DNA of 64,000 bases from the NCBI GenBank assembly GCA_954871525.1, contig OX940867.1:13431343-13495342 (forward strand), in the 5' to 3' direction. Made by a program: the position numbers and the translations under genes. The notes under the pieces are model-generated. The model saw only the letters and a program-made list of their open reading frames with translations. It was not told the DNA's origin and ran no database searches. The DNA is from Parietaria judaica (taxonomy: Eukaryota; Streptophyta; Magnoliopsida; Rosales; Urticaceae). This document shows positions 11,529 to 22,479 of this stretch, in pieces (the stretch's first letter is position 1; each line of letters begins with the position of its first letter).

Positions 11529-12506
11529 TGTTGATGTAAGACTTTGTTCTCGAATAAACAAAATGTAATTTTGACCAAACAAGGTAAAAACGACATACAG
11601 TTTATTCACTACGTATATATCCCAGTACTCAGTATATGACATCATTTTAAGACGTGGGCTTAATAATAAATAGAGTCCACTAAATAGAGTGACCTCGGAT
11701 GGTCCAGCCAATTCTGAAACCCAAATGGATTCACCGAAGTGACATGTGGACGAGGTAGTTTTCCTACGAGGTTGTTTCACCTCAAAATACGAGGTGAGTA
11801 GCGGTTGGACTGACCACGTTGCTGGAAGCTCATCTCGAAGGACCTCAAATTGACCAATACGACGTCGTTTTACGACGTGAGCTTGATAATAAATTGAGCC
11901 CACGAAATAAAACAACCACGTCACTAGAAGCAAGCTATGAAGGATGAAGACGTCAACACCGTATCTTAAGGGATACACTTTACACGTGGTAAGCAGCCAA
12001 GACACTTACAAAGTTAGTCTAACTAGCCGTTGCCAAAGACCATGGGACACGTCATCTCGGACAGCCGAGTCTATAAAAAGCAAAGGGAGGCTACGAAAAG
12101 AAGGAGGCTGAATAAACATAGAATCAACATCATATACAACCAAATACATCTAAAAACCGCTTAGATCCACCTCATATATTATTCATACACTTTGAGTTTT
12201 GTATTTTTTGTCGTATTACCTTGTATGGAGGTCAGATTCACCTCGTTGTACTTTCTTTTCTCCCCATCTACTTTCTATTCACCTTGTTCTCACTAAGAAT
12301 AGTAGAGAGCAAAAGTAGTCAATTATTATTTGGGACAAACCTCTATAAAAAAATCTTGTTGTCGTTTTCCTTTACACTTTATAGTATATCTATTATACCA
12401 ATATATGTAGTATATTCGAGGTGATCTTGGCGAGTAAGAAAAAATATCGGGATTCATACGACAGTATTCACAAACATTACAATAAAACAAATTACAATTA
12501 TCAACA
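11529..12506 (+). mobile_element. probable solo LTR (978 bp)
   Basis: Starts TGTTGATG and ends TATCAACA, an inverted terminal pair. A TATA-like TCTATAAAAAGC at about 12070 lies where an LTR promoter should be. Flanking pentamers gtgaa (11524-11528) and atgat (12507-12511) match at three of five positions, so the target duplication is weak. The U3-like part contains a diverged internal duplication: about 11650-11700 resembles 11872-11925 (GACGTGRGCTTRATAATAAA). No coding region. Confidence 0.5.
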
Positions 12507-13132
12507 ATGATATTCAGTGAATTCCATTAGCTAGGATAAGACATTTTGCAAAATGTTGCTACATTGGATCCCTGACTTTATATTGTCTTAATTATTGCGT
12601 GTTCGTACCATATAACAGTTAAATTCAATTAAAACTAGAGAAAAGAAATGACCAAAAACATTCTTTTCTTCACTGAGATTATTTCAATCTCCATGATCGG
12701 GACATGAGTGGAATCAAGGAAATATAATAGTACTATAAACACTCAAAAGCTACACGAAAAAGATTAACTAATTTGACATGGGCAAAAAAAGACCTATAAT
12801 AACGCCTTTATGTTTTAGGGTTGTAGTATTGGTAATAAACCTTTTCTTCGAAAGTCCCACTTCCAAATAAAATAATAATAAAAAATAGCATTGGCTAGGT
12901 CTTTGCGTGCATGCATATGTTTGTATAACAAAATATGCTTGTTTATCTATCGTCATGTTTTGCAACTTAAAAAATCATGGCAAAAATAATGCAACGGTAT
13001 CATACGAGGCATATTTTCGGATAAGGGCAATGAATAGAACCTTGCCGAGTGATCATGCTTCCGAATGCAGATGAGCAGAACTCATTCACCGACGAGAAAT
13101 TCCCTAAGACGCGCCCGTCATGAAGATTTTTG
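12507..13132. other. intergenic DNA
   Basis: No gene or element boundary recognised. The sequence at 13040-13137 continues at 27738 once the Gypsy insertion is removed. Confidence 0.5.
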
Positions 13133-13137
13133 GCGCT

Positions 13138-13801
13138 TGTTGAGGGCGTTTTGTACACTCAACAATCACAAGGGTTAATCCCTTGTTTTCAAAGAAAGAG
13201 GTTCGGTTTTTCCCGTTTAATAGCCAAGAACACTCAAAGATGAAGACAATATGTTGGGAAATGGAGCTTGTATATTGATATCTTTTGATTACATACGTTT
13301 CTCTCTTTTCGAACCCCCTCCAAATGAGACTCAGCTTGCCTTTTATATTAATATGTCGCGAATACATGTATTTTTCCCTCCCTTCAATAGGCCAGTCTTC
13401 TCGCCTAAATTAGAGTCCCATCGGCCCATTCCCCCACACGGCTGGCAGAGGCCTGGTACACCTCTCTTTTGCGTGATTCGAGCCGAGTAGGGTTACTACC
13501 GAGGTGACCGCATTAAATTCTCGTCCCATCGAGGCGTGCTCAAGCATTAATTTCTTGTCCCATCGAGGCATGCTCAAGCATTAAATGCTTGTCCCATCAA
13601 TCATTGTCAACAATCTGTTAGTACCTCTCGTTGTGCTAGAGTCTCCTCGACTCTCTCCTGTGCCGCCGATGCTTCATTGTAACCCCCTCCTTGCTCGTGT
13701 CATCGACGATACTTTCTCTTCTTTTTGCCCCGTCACCTACCCCTTCTCAGATTATATTTGTGCATTGTTGAGGATGGATCCGACCGGATCCGACCTTAAC
13801 A
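13138..13801 (-). repeat. Gypsy 3' LTR (664 bp, internally deleted)
   Basis: Matches the right LTR from TGTTG to AACA but lacks about 310 bp that correspond to roughly 27355-27665 of the right copy. The deletion falls between GCCCCGTC and CTTCTCAGATT. Confidence 0.92.
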
Positions 13802-13813
13802 GTTAGCCCCCCA
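13802..13813 (-). promoter_or_regulatory. Gypsy polypurine tract
   Basis: The reverse strand reads AATGGGGGGCTAAC just before the 3' LTR's TGTTAAGG. Confidence 0.75.
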
Positions 13814-13898
13814 TTTAATCAAGTGTTTCTCACTTGGTAAAATGAAAGACATGACTAAAACTGCCAATCCTATTGGAGGGCTTGTCGTCGGGGGCACC

Positions 13899-14045
13899 TT
13901 TGGCGAGGGCATTCCGTCGAAGGCACTTTGGCGAGGACACTTCGGCGAGAACAATTTGGCGAGGGTGTTTCGTCGAAGGCACTTTGGTGAGGGCACTTCG
14001 GCGAAAACATTTTGGCGAGGGCATTCCGTCGAAGGCACTTTGTGG
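13899..14045. repeat. 56-bp minisatellite, about 2.6 copies
   Basis: TTTGGCGAGGG phrases start at 13899, 13955 and 14011, exactly 56 bp apart. A sub-period of about 19 bp (TTYGGCGAGRGCAYTT-like) is visible. It keeps many frames open on both strands, which explains several overlapping spurious reading frames. Confidence 0.88.
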
Positions 14046-14380
14046 ACGGCGTTTCGTCTTTCCGATAATTTTCTGGCATTCTGGCCCACCATGCGTCATC
14101 TCATAGGTCTGTAGCCTTTGGGCAGGTGAAACGTTACCTCTATCCTGACGTGTCTCATCATACTCGAGTGTGCCTCGGAATTTGTAACGACGCTCCATCT
14201 TAGCCGTTGCTTTGCTTCTCCCTCCTCGTTTTTGGGCCGTTGTATCACCTCATTTATTCTCTTTAAATTTTCCCCTCTTCATCTTCTTCATTTCCCTTCT
14301 TCTTCCTCTGCAACTCACTTCAGAAATCTCTCATTCTCCGAGCTCTCTTCCTCTGTAACCACCTTCTTCCCTGAAATATC

Positions 14381-17300
14381 ATGGCCTCTTCGTCGGTGTT
14401 CGCCACCCGATCTCCACCATTCATCATAACACAGACACCCTTGGAGGCCTTGGCCAAGAAGCATTTCTTGTGGGAGAATACTTACACGCGCCTTCCGACG
14501 GTGGGCGAGTTGGCCGATAAACTCCCGGAGGGTTACGTCTGTATGTGTGAGGCTTTCTTCAAGAACGTCGGTCTTTGCCTCCCGGTGCCCAACCTCATGT
14601 TGGCTTTCCTGTACGCTTTCAAGATTCTGATCATTCAGGTGGGGCCCAATGTCCTCCGGCTGTTGCTCTGTACCCTGGTCATTGCTCGCGAGGAGTGAGT
14701 GGAGATCACGATAGAGGACCTCATGCACCTCTTCTATCTCTCCCGGAATCCTCGGAATGTGGGGAGGTTTTTGGTTCGCATCGCTACCGGGACCATGTCC
14801 TATTGAATATGCCGCAAAACGATTCCGGTTGGGAGAACAAGTTTTTCTTTTTGCGGGTGAATGCTCGCACCTTCCTTTAGCCCCAACTACACTAATCTTC
14901 CCGTCGCCTGGGTAGAAGATATCCCGAAGTATAAGCCAACTGCTGAACCGGAGCGGTTCCAGAAGTTACACCAGGCTCTTCTTGCCAACAAGCGTCGAGA
15001 TTGGGCTCTCGACCTTACTCCTCGTCGGATACGCGATTTGGGCGTGTGGCGAGAGAGCTCGATCCCTGGCCCTCCCCCCGCGACGCTACTTCCGGAGGGT
15101 TTTTCTCGCGAGGTTGAGCCGGCTTCTGCGCTCGCGCCGTCGGAGAAAAAGAAGATGGTGAAGAAGGCGAGAAAGCCTAGGGCAGATTTTGACGCTTCCG
15201 ATCCTTCCTCCGGGGCTAAGTCGTCTCGGGCGAAGGCTTCCTCGAGTAAGCGCCGGGTCGACGATAAGCCCGATCCCCCTGATTCGAAAACAGCAAGGGC
15301 TAACCCTTCCTCTCCCGATCCTTCTTCTGGTGCCAAGTCACTCAGGGCGGTCGTCTCGTCGGTCGAGCGTCAGAGCGGAGGGACGTGCGATGCACCTATT
15401 TCAAAGAAGGCGAGGGCTGATTTCATTGATCCTATCCTCCGGGTTACGACCTCGACGAGGGCTACATCATCCTTGGGCGTCGGTATCGCTTTCGAAGTTC
15501 GCGTCTTGACTTCGGTGGTCGTTTCTTCGGTCGAGCACTGGATTTTGGGGATGCGAGACGCGCCTAGTACGAGGGCCACTCTATCTTCGCTCGTCGGCAA
15601 GGCCTCTGATCTTCCTCCCTCCATCAAGGTGTCTGACGCCGCCGTCGCCGCGATCACCCTTCCATCGGAGGGTGTTCCTTCTTCTTCGCTCCCTCTCCTC
15701 GCCGAGCAAGGTGAGGGACAGGTTAACAGCCCTCCTGGGGCGGAGGAGGCCGTGGCAGAGCTAGTCTTCTGTTCCCGCACTTCGAGGACCTTCTTCTCCG
15801 GATCACGCTGCCCGTTCTCCCAAAGGGGGTCCGAGCACTGCCGTTTCTGAGGCCCCGAGTGGTGCTGCGAATTTAATTTCCCCTGGGGCTGGCATTTCCG
15901 CTGATGCATCCGTCGGTCAGATTGCGGATCCTCCGGGGTTGATGGCACCGGCAGTTACCGATGCGGAGACTGCTCCAGCGTCGCAAGCCCAGCTACCGTC
16001 TATGATTCCCGTTGGCGTGGCTCTCTTATCGGGGGTTACTCTTGCCTCGTCTTCCCGGGTTGACAGGTATCCTTCTTCCGACTTCTCTCCTACTCCCTCC
16101 CCTAGTCCACTGATAGGTCTTGGAAAGTTGGCGCCTCCTTCTTTCGCTGCCGCTCGCTTCCTTCTCGTCCTGGTCGCCGACTCGCCTCTCGAGGACTGGG
16201 CGGCCTACTTCGTCCACGCCTGCGAAGACTTTACCTTAAATTTTTCCGATGGCCCGTCCGCTGCTTTTCTCGACGAGGTCGATGGCTATGCTGGATTCAT
16301 CACCGATATTCTTCGGAGCGTGGCACGGGCGAATGACTTGCTCCTCTCTGAGCGTGGGGCTGTCGGAAAAGGCAGAGGCGGAGTCGTCTCGACATGCATC
16401 GCAGTTTACCAAAGTTCAGCTTCAGCTTGAAAGGGCGATTTCTAAAGAGCGGAGGGCTCGTCTGGAAATCGAGAAATTGGCGGCGAAGCTGGCTGCGACG
16501 ACGGCCTCGCTAGGGGAAATGAACTTTAAGTTCGAGGCGGAGCCGACGCTTCGTCGGTCGGTAGAGGCCAAGCTGATGGAGCGGTAGCAAGTTATCGCCG
16601 CTGGGGAGGCTCAACTTGCTGAAGAGCGGGAGCGTCACTGCCTTGTTGAGGAGGCCCTGAATTAGAGGCTTCAAGAAAAATCTGACCGCTTCGCCCGGAT
16701 GGCTCAGGTCGTGGGGTTGCCTGCCGTCGAGGATGACCATCTCATCTTCTGGGTCAAGGAACTGTCTGCTCGCAAGGAGTGAGTGGAGATCACGCTAAAG
16801 GATCTCATGCGCCTCTTCTATATCTCCTGGAATCCTCGGAATGTGGGGAGGTTTCTGGCGTTGCATCGCTACCGGGACCATGTCCTGTTGAATACGCCGC
16901 AAAAGAATTCCGGTTGGGAAAACAAGTATTTCTTCGTGCGGGTAAATGCTCGCACCTTCCTTTTGCCCCAACTACGCTAATCTTCCCGTCGCCTGGGTAG
17001 AAGATATCCCGAAGTACAAGCCGACCGCCGAACCGGAGCGGTTCCAGAAGTTACACCAGGCTCTTCTTGCCAACAAGCGTCGAGATTGGGCTCTCAACTT
17101 TACTCGTCATCGTATACGCGATTTGGGCGTGTGGCGAGAGAGCTCGATCCATGGCCCTCCCACCGCGACGCTACTTCCGGTGGGTTTTTCTCGCGAGGTT
17201 GAGCCGGCTTCTGCACTCGCGCCGTCGGAGAAGAAGAAGGTGGTGAAGAAGGCGAGAAAGCCTACAGTAGCTTTCGACGTTTCCGATCCTTCCTCTGGGG

Positions 17301-19167
17301 ATAAGTCGTGTCGGGCGGAGGCTTCCTCGAGTAAGCACGGGGTCGACGATAAGCTCGATATCCCTGATTCGAAAAGGGCACGGGCTAACCCTTCCTCTCC
17401 CGATCCTTCTTCTGGTGCCAATTCATCCAGGGCGGTCGTCTCGTCGGTCAAGCGTCGGAGCGGGGGGACGCGCGATGCACCTGTTTCAAAGAAGGCGAGG
17501 GCCGATTTCATTGATCCTATCCTCTGGGTGACGACCTCGACAAGGGCTAAGTCATCCTTGGGCGCCGGCAACGCTTCTGAAGTCCGCGTCTTGACTTTGG
17601 TGGTTGTTTCTTCGGTTGAACACTGGAGTTTTGGGACGCGAGACTCGCCTGTTCCTAGGGCCACTCCATCTTTGCCCGTCGGCGAGGCCTCCGATCTACC
17701 TCTCTCCATCAGGTGTCTGACACCGCTGTCGCCGCGATCACCCTTCCATCGGAGGGTGTTCCTTCTTCTTTGGTCCCTCTCCTCGCCTAGCAAGGTGAGG
17801 GACAGGTCAACAGCCCTCCCGGGGCGGAGGAGGCCGTGGGGGAGCTAGTCTTCTTCCTTCCTGGGGGAGTGTTGGGTTATGTTCCCGCCCTTCGAGGACC
17901 TTCTTCTCCGGATCGCACTGCCCGTTCTCCCGACGGGGGTCCAAGCACCGCCGTTTCTGAGGCCCCAGGTGGTTCTGCGAAGTTAATCTCCCCTGGGGCC
18001 GGCATTTCCGCTGATGCATCCGTCGGTCAGATTGCGGATCCTCCGGGGTTGATGGCGCCGGCAGTTACCGATGCGGAGACTGCTCTAGCGTCGCAAGCCC
18101 AACTACCGTCGATGATTCCCGTTGGCGTGGCTCTCTTGTCAGGGGTTACTCTTGCCTCGTCTTCCCGGGTTGACAGGTATCCTCCTCCCGACTTCTCTCC
18201 TATTCCCTCCTCCAGTCCACCGACAGGTCTTGGAAAGTTGGCGCCTCCTTCTTTCGCTGCCGCTCGCTTCCCTATCGTCCTGGTCGCCGAATCGCCTCTC
18301 GAGGACTGGGCGGCCTACTCCGTCCACGCCTGCGAGGACTTTACCTTAAATTTTTCAGGTGGCCCGTCCGATGCTTTTCTCGACGAGGTCGATGGCTATG
18401 ATGGAGCGGGAGCAAGTTATCGCCGCTGGGGAGGCACAACTTGCTGAAGAGCGGGAGCGTCACTGCCTTGCCGAGGAGGCCCTGAATTCGAGGCTTCAAG
18501 AAAAATCTGACCGCTTCGCCCGGATGGCTCAGGTCGTGGGGCTGCCTGCCGTCTAGGATGACCATCTCATCTTCTGGGTCAAGGAACTGTCTGCTCGCAA
18601 GGAGTGAGTGGAGATCACGCTAGAGGACCTCATGCGCCTCTTCTATAACTCCTGGAATCCTCAGAATGTGGGGAGGTTTCAGGCGTCGCATCGCTACCGG
18701 GACCATGTCCTGTTGAATACGCCTCAAAAGATTTCCGGTTGGGAGAACAAGTATTTCTTCGTGCGGGGGAATGCTCGCACCTTCCTTTGGCCCCAACTAC
18801 GCTGATCTTCCTGTCGCCTGGGTAGAAGATATCCCAAAGTACAAGCCAACCGCCGAACCGGAGCGGTTCCAGAAGTTACACCAGGCTCTTCTTGCCAACA
18901 AGCATCGAGATTGGGCTCTCGACTGTACTCCTCGTCGGATACGCGATTTGGGCGAGTGGCGAGAGAGCTCGATCCATAGCCCTCCCCCCGCGACGCTACT
19001 TCCGGTGGTTTTTTCTCGCGAGGTTGAGCTGGCTTCTGCGCTCGCGCCGTCGAAGAAGAAGAAGGTGGTGAAGAAGGCGAGAAAGCCTAGAGTAGCTTTC
19101 GACGTTTCCGATCCTTCCTCCGGGGCTAAGTCGTGTCGGACGGAGGCTTCCTCGAGTAAGCGCCGGG
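14381..19167 (+). pseudogene. antisense accessory ORF region of the Gypsy element
   Basis: Downstream of pol and on the opposite strand. A clear ATG at 14381 gives a protein beginning MASSSVFATRSPPFIITQTP with PTVGELADKLPEGYVCMCEAFF and an FLYAFKILIIQVGPN segment, reminiscent of the Transposase_28 (putative gypsy-type transposon) domain seen in such antisense ORFs. It continues through a TGA at 14695-14697 to VEITIEDLMHLFY, LPVAWVEDIPKYKPTAEPERF (14885-14960) and a long Ser/Ala/Lys-rich tail (SDPSSGAKSS units). A coiled-coil-like stretch (16410-16570) follows. The segment after the TGA is repeated in tandem. Antisense extra ORFs are known in Tat elements; the domain name is inference from pattern. 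Confidence 0.65.
14692..19167 (+). repeat. tandem duplication of the antisense ORF region, about 2.3 copies
   Basis: Units start with GGAGTGAGTGGAGATCACG at 14692, 16776 and 18601 (spacings 2084 and 1825 bp). The third is partial and ends near 19167. Unit 2 lacks about 305 bp of unit 1 (the 16290-16570 coiled-coil part, cut at GATGGCTATG) and has about 45 bp that unit 1 lacks (near 17853). All three carry the same TGA in GAGTGAGTGG. Confidence 0.92.
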
Positions 19168-19201
19168 GATGCCGAATCTACATGATGAGCAGCCGTTATA
19201 G

Positions 19202-20380
19202 CTACTGATAATACTTCTTGAGGTGCTTCATGTTCCAGCTCCGTATCACCTTTGCGCCTTCGGAATTCTTGAGCTCGTAGACACCTGGCTTGATGATTTC
19301 TGCCACCATGTATGGCCCTTCCCAACTCTGCCCCAGCTTCGGAGCGTTGACCTCGGTCGTGTTTTGGAAGACTCGTCTAAGGACCAGCTCGCCCACTCGG
19401 AACCTCCTCAGTCAAACTCTCTTGTTGTAGTGACGGGCTATCGCGTTCAGGTAATTGGCGATGTGCACTTTCGACTGCTCTCGTCTTTCGTCGATGTGGT
19501 CAAGTTGGTGCCGCAGGTTCTGGCTGTTAGTTTCCTTGTCGCGCGAAACCAATGTTCGCTTGAAGCTCGGAACTCTTATCTCTGTTGGGATAACCGCCTC
19601 CACTCCGAAAGCCAGGGAAACGGGGGACTCTCCAGTCGCCGAGTGTGGAGTCGTTCAGTAAGCCCACAGCACGCTTGGCAATTCCTCCGCCCAGAATCCT
19701 TTCTTCCCGTCGAGCTTCTTCTTGATGGTGTCAACTATGGTCGTGTTAAGTGCATTGGCGTTCTCGTTACCTTGTGGGTATTGTGGCGTCGAGGTGTTAA
19801 GCTTGATCCTCTAATGCCTGCAGAAATTCTGGAAGCGCCTTGAGATGAACTGAGAATCGTTGTCGGCGATTATCTCTCTTGGTAGCCCGATGCGGGTGAG
19901 GATGTTCTTCCAGACGTAGCTCTCGACGTCGGTGTCCTTTATGTTTTCATAGGACTCAGCCTCTGTCCATTTCATGAAGAAATCCGTGACTAAGAGCATG
20001 AATCTCTTCTGCTTCTTTCCAACGGGCATGGGTCCGACGATGTCCATGGACCACTTTATGAATGGATATGGGACAATGACCGCTCATAGCTCTTCCGCCG
20101 GGCAGTTAATGGCGGGGGCGTGGCGTTGGCACTTGTCTCACCTCTTGGCATTGTCTCACCATGGTTTCCCAAAAGAAGCCCTGCCTCTTGGTCTTCCGTA
20201 GCAACAATCGTCTACCAGAATGATTCCCACACTCTCCGCCCTGGATTTCTCGCAGCACGTACTCGGCTTCCATTCTGCCCAGGCTTCTCAGATATGGTTC
20301 GGCGAAGCTCCTCCTATACAGTTTTTGCTGCAGGACAGTGTACCTTGAGCTCTTTACCCTGATCTTTCTTGCCTCTTGTC
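19202..20380 (-). pseudogene. Gypsy integrase
   Basis: A zinc-binding region (KRxDKCQRHAPAINCPAEEL) is at about 20100-20170. The catalytic core starts MDIVGPMPVGKKQKRF (20047) with the first Asp. IIADNDSQFISRRFQ has the second. At the third site the usual PQGNGQAEA-type motif reads PQGNENANA, so the catalytic Glu appears lost. The C-terminal part has LDHIDERREQSKVHIANY and a terminal GELVLRRVFQNT...LGQSWEGPY module, ending MKHLKKYYQ at 19202, the natural pol stop. Internal stops lie between 19604 and 19810. Confidence 0.87.
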
Positions 20381-20730
20381 AATCCGGGTGCCGTTGAGGA
20401 TGTACTCACGGAAGGGGGTTCGCCAGTCGTCGACCACGCCTTGTTCTTCCTCTCAATCACTGACTCCCTCGATGTTGTGGATGTTGGCGCCGTCGCTCTT
20501 TTCTTTCCTATCCCTACTGCTGTCCCTTGCCTTCTTCTTTTTGGACCCTTCCTCCCGCGGGATGCTTGGTTGCTCGACTGTTTCCACTGTGATCGTCCGC
20601 TGCGCGCCGGCTTCGGTGTTTGACCCCAATCCTACCAGCATGTCCGCGTAAGTGTTGTCTCCCCTCGTCACCTGGGTAAGGTTGAAGCAAGCGAACCTCT
20701 TCGAGAGGGCTTCGACAATTTTGATCCTGT

Positions 20731-21640
20731 GTTGAAGCAAGCGAAAGTGTATTTAGCGGGGTTGAGCTTCATCCCGTTTTGGTTGAGGATCTTGAAGCAT
20801 TCTTCCAGGTGCTCGATGTGCGTTGTTTCCTTCAGGGATTTGATCACCATGTCATCGATGTAGACTTCCATCGTCTCCCCGATCTGCTTGCTGAAAATCT
20901 TGGTCACCAACCTCTGGTAGGTTGCTCCTGTGTTCTTCAGCCCGAAAGGCATGACCTTGTAGCAATACGTTCCTCTTTCGCTGATGAAAGAGGTCTTCTC
21001 CTCGTCCTCCGGGTGCATCCTGATCTGGTTGTAACTTGAATAGGCGTCTATGAAGCTCAGCAGCTCATATCCGTGGGTAGCTTCGACGAGACGATCAATA
21101 TGTGGCATGGGGAAGCTGTCCTTGGGGCATGCCTTGTTCAAGTCCGTGAAATTCACGCACACTCGCCACTTGCCGCTCTTCTTTTTCACGACGACGGTGT
21201 TTGCCAGCCACTCGGGATAAGTGACTTCCCTGATAGCTCATGTCGATAGCAGCCTATCCACCTCGTCATTGATTACCTTGTTCCTATCGGACGCCAGTTT
21301 CCTTCTCTTCTGCTTGACGGGTCGATGGCTTGGGTCCGCGTTGAGCCGATGCGCCATGATTGACGAGTCGATCCCTGGCATGTCTTCGTGGGACCATGCA
21401 AAGCTTCCCTGGTTCTTCTTTAGGAACCCAATAAGCTGTCGCTTGACGTCAGGCTCGAGGTCCACGCCCATGCCAATGGTTCGGGTGGGGTTGGTGTCAT
21501 CGACGCAAACTTGCTCCACTGCCTCCAAGCTCGGTCTTCTTGTTCCTTCATACGGGTCTTTCCTCTGGTCTCCCGGTCATCGCGTCATGCTCGTCTTGTC
21601 GCCCTTGCCGTTGTCCCCCCTTCGCGCCGAGGTCTTAGGG
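20731..21640 (-). pseudogene. Gypsy reverse transcriptase, C-terminally deleted
   Basis: The upstream part is at 21238-21528 (RQLIGFLKKNQGSFAWSHED, MPGIDSSIMAHRLN). The RT core is at 20668-21189 in another frame: WRVCVNFTDLNKACPKDSFP, LLSFIDAYSSYNQIRM, PFGLKNTGATYQRLV and the catalytic box YIDDMVIKS, with both aspartates retained. The frame reaches KLNPAKYTFA and then runs into out-of-place sequence. The rest of RT and nearly all RNase H are gone. Only the very end of RNase H (FNLTQVTRGDNTYADMLVGL) is readable at 20620-20720. A 15-bp direct repeat marks the junction. Confidence 0.88.
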
Positions 21641-21657
21641 GCAGGCGACGTTAATTG

Positions 21658-22479
21658 CTATAAATGGCCTTTCTCCCTCCGCTCCTCTTCCTGTGCCGTC
21701 GTCCGATAGCTCATCAGGTAACAAGTTCTGTAGGCGTCGTTATTTCCCTTGACCTCCTCTACCTTCCCTTCTTTGTCGGGGAACTTGATGCTTTGGTGGT
21801 ATGTCGATGAGACAGCTCTCATGGAGTGTATCCATGGTCGCCCGAGGATCATGTTGAAGATCGATGGGCAATCCAACACCATCAGCGTTGTCATTTTGTT
21901 GATGCTTCCTGCACACACCGGTAGTCTGACTGTGCCTAGCGACGTTGCGACGTCCCCGTTGAACCCTGAGATGCTTCGTGGCCTCCCCTGGATCTCTATC
22001 CCCTTGATGTCCATCTTCTTCTGGGCGTTGTAGAAGATGACGTCCACCGAGCTTCTGTTGTCGACCAGAATTCGGCTGACATCACAGTTTCTAACACCTA
22101 GCGAAAGGACTAACGCATCATCATGCGGGTCGGCACAGGCTTCGTCTTCGACAAGCGCTATTTCGGTGCCGGCTCCGCTCATCACCGCATCTCCTCGGTT
22201 GTGCTCTCTCGCCATTCTCTGGTGGGCTTTGATGTTGTTGACGGAGTCGTCGCACAAGTGCGACCCTCCCATGGTCATCTCTATTCGCTTTCTTATCCTC
22301 AGGGGCTCGTCGTCGCCCGATTCTCGGCCCGTATGCTGGACCGTCGTCTGGTCCGCGGCTGGCTTCTTCCTCGGCCAGGCCTGGCCACTCCCATTCTCTT
22401 GCAGCGGCTCCTTCCGTCGGTATTGTCGTTGACTATTCCCCCATGGATCGTGGGGGTCTCCCAAATCCATGCCTCGCAT
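21658..22479 (-). pseudogene. Gypsy gag-pol linker and aspartic protease
   Basis: An open stretch of 273 codons. The first half is a charged linker. The protease region begins near SRILVDNRSSVDVIFY, where the family has an Asp-(Asn/Thr)-Gly-Ser active site: the Asp is kept but Gly is Arg. GFNGDVATSLGTVRLPV, the flap and ILGRPWIHSM follow in the usual order for retroviral-type proteases of Tat elements. The reading frame itself is long and unbroken, but the DNRS site suggests loss of activity. Confidence 0.82.

Noticed and set aside
13796..14198. Five overlapping open frames on both strands
   Set aside because: All are produced by the 56-bp minisatellite, whose period and composition avoid stops.
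14887..15948. Long reverse frames in the Gypsy antisense region
   Set aside because: They are antisense to the Ser/Ala/Lys-rich coding frame, which repeats in the tandem units and carries the recognisable motifs.
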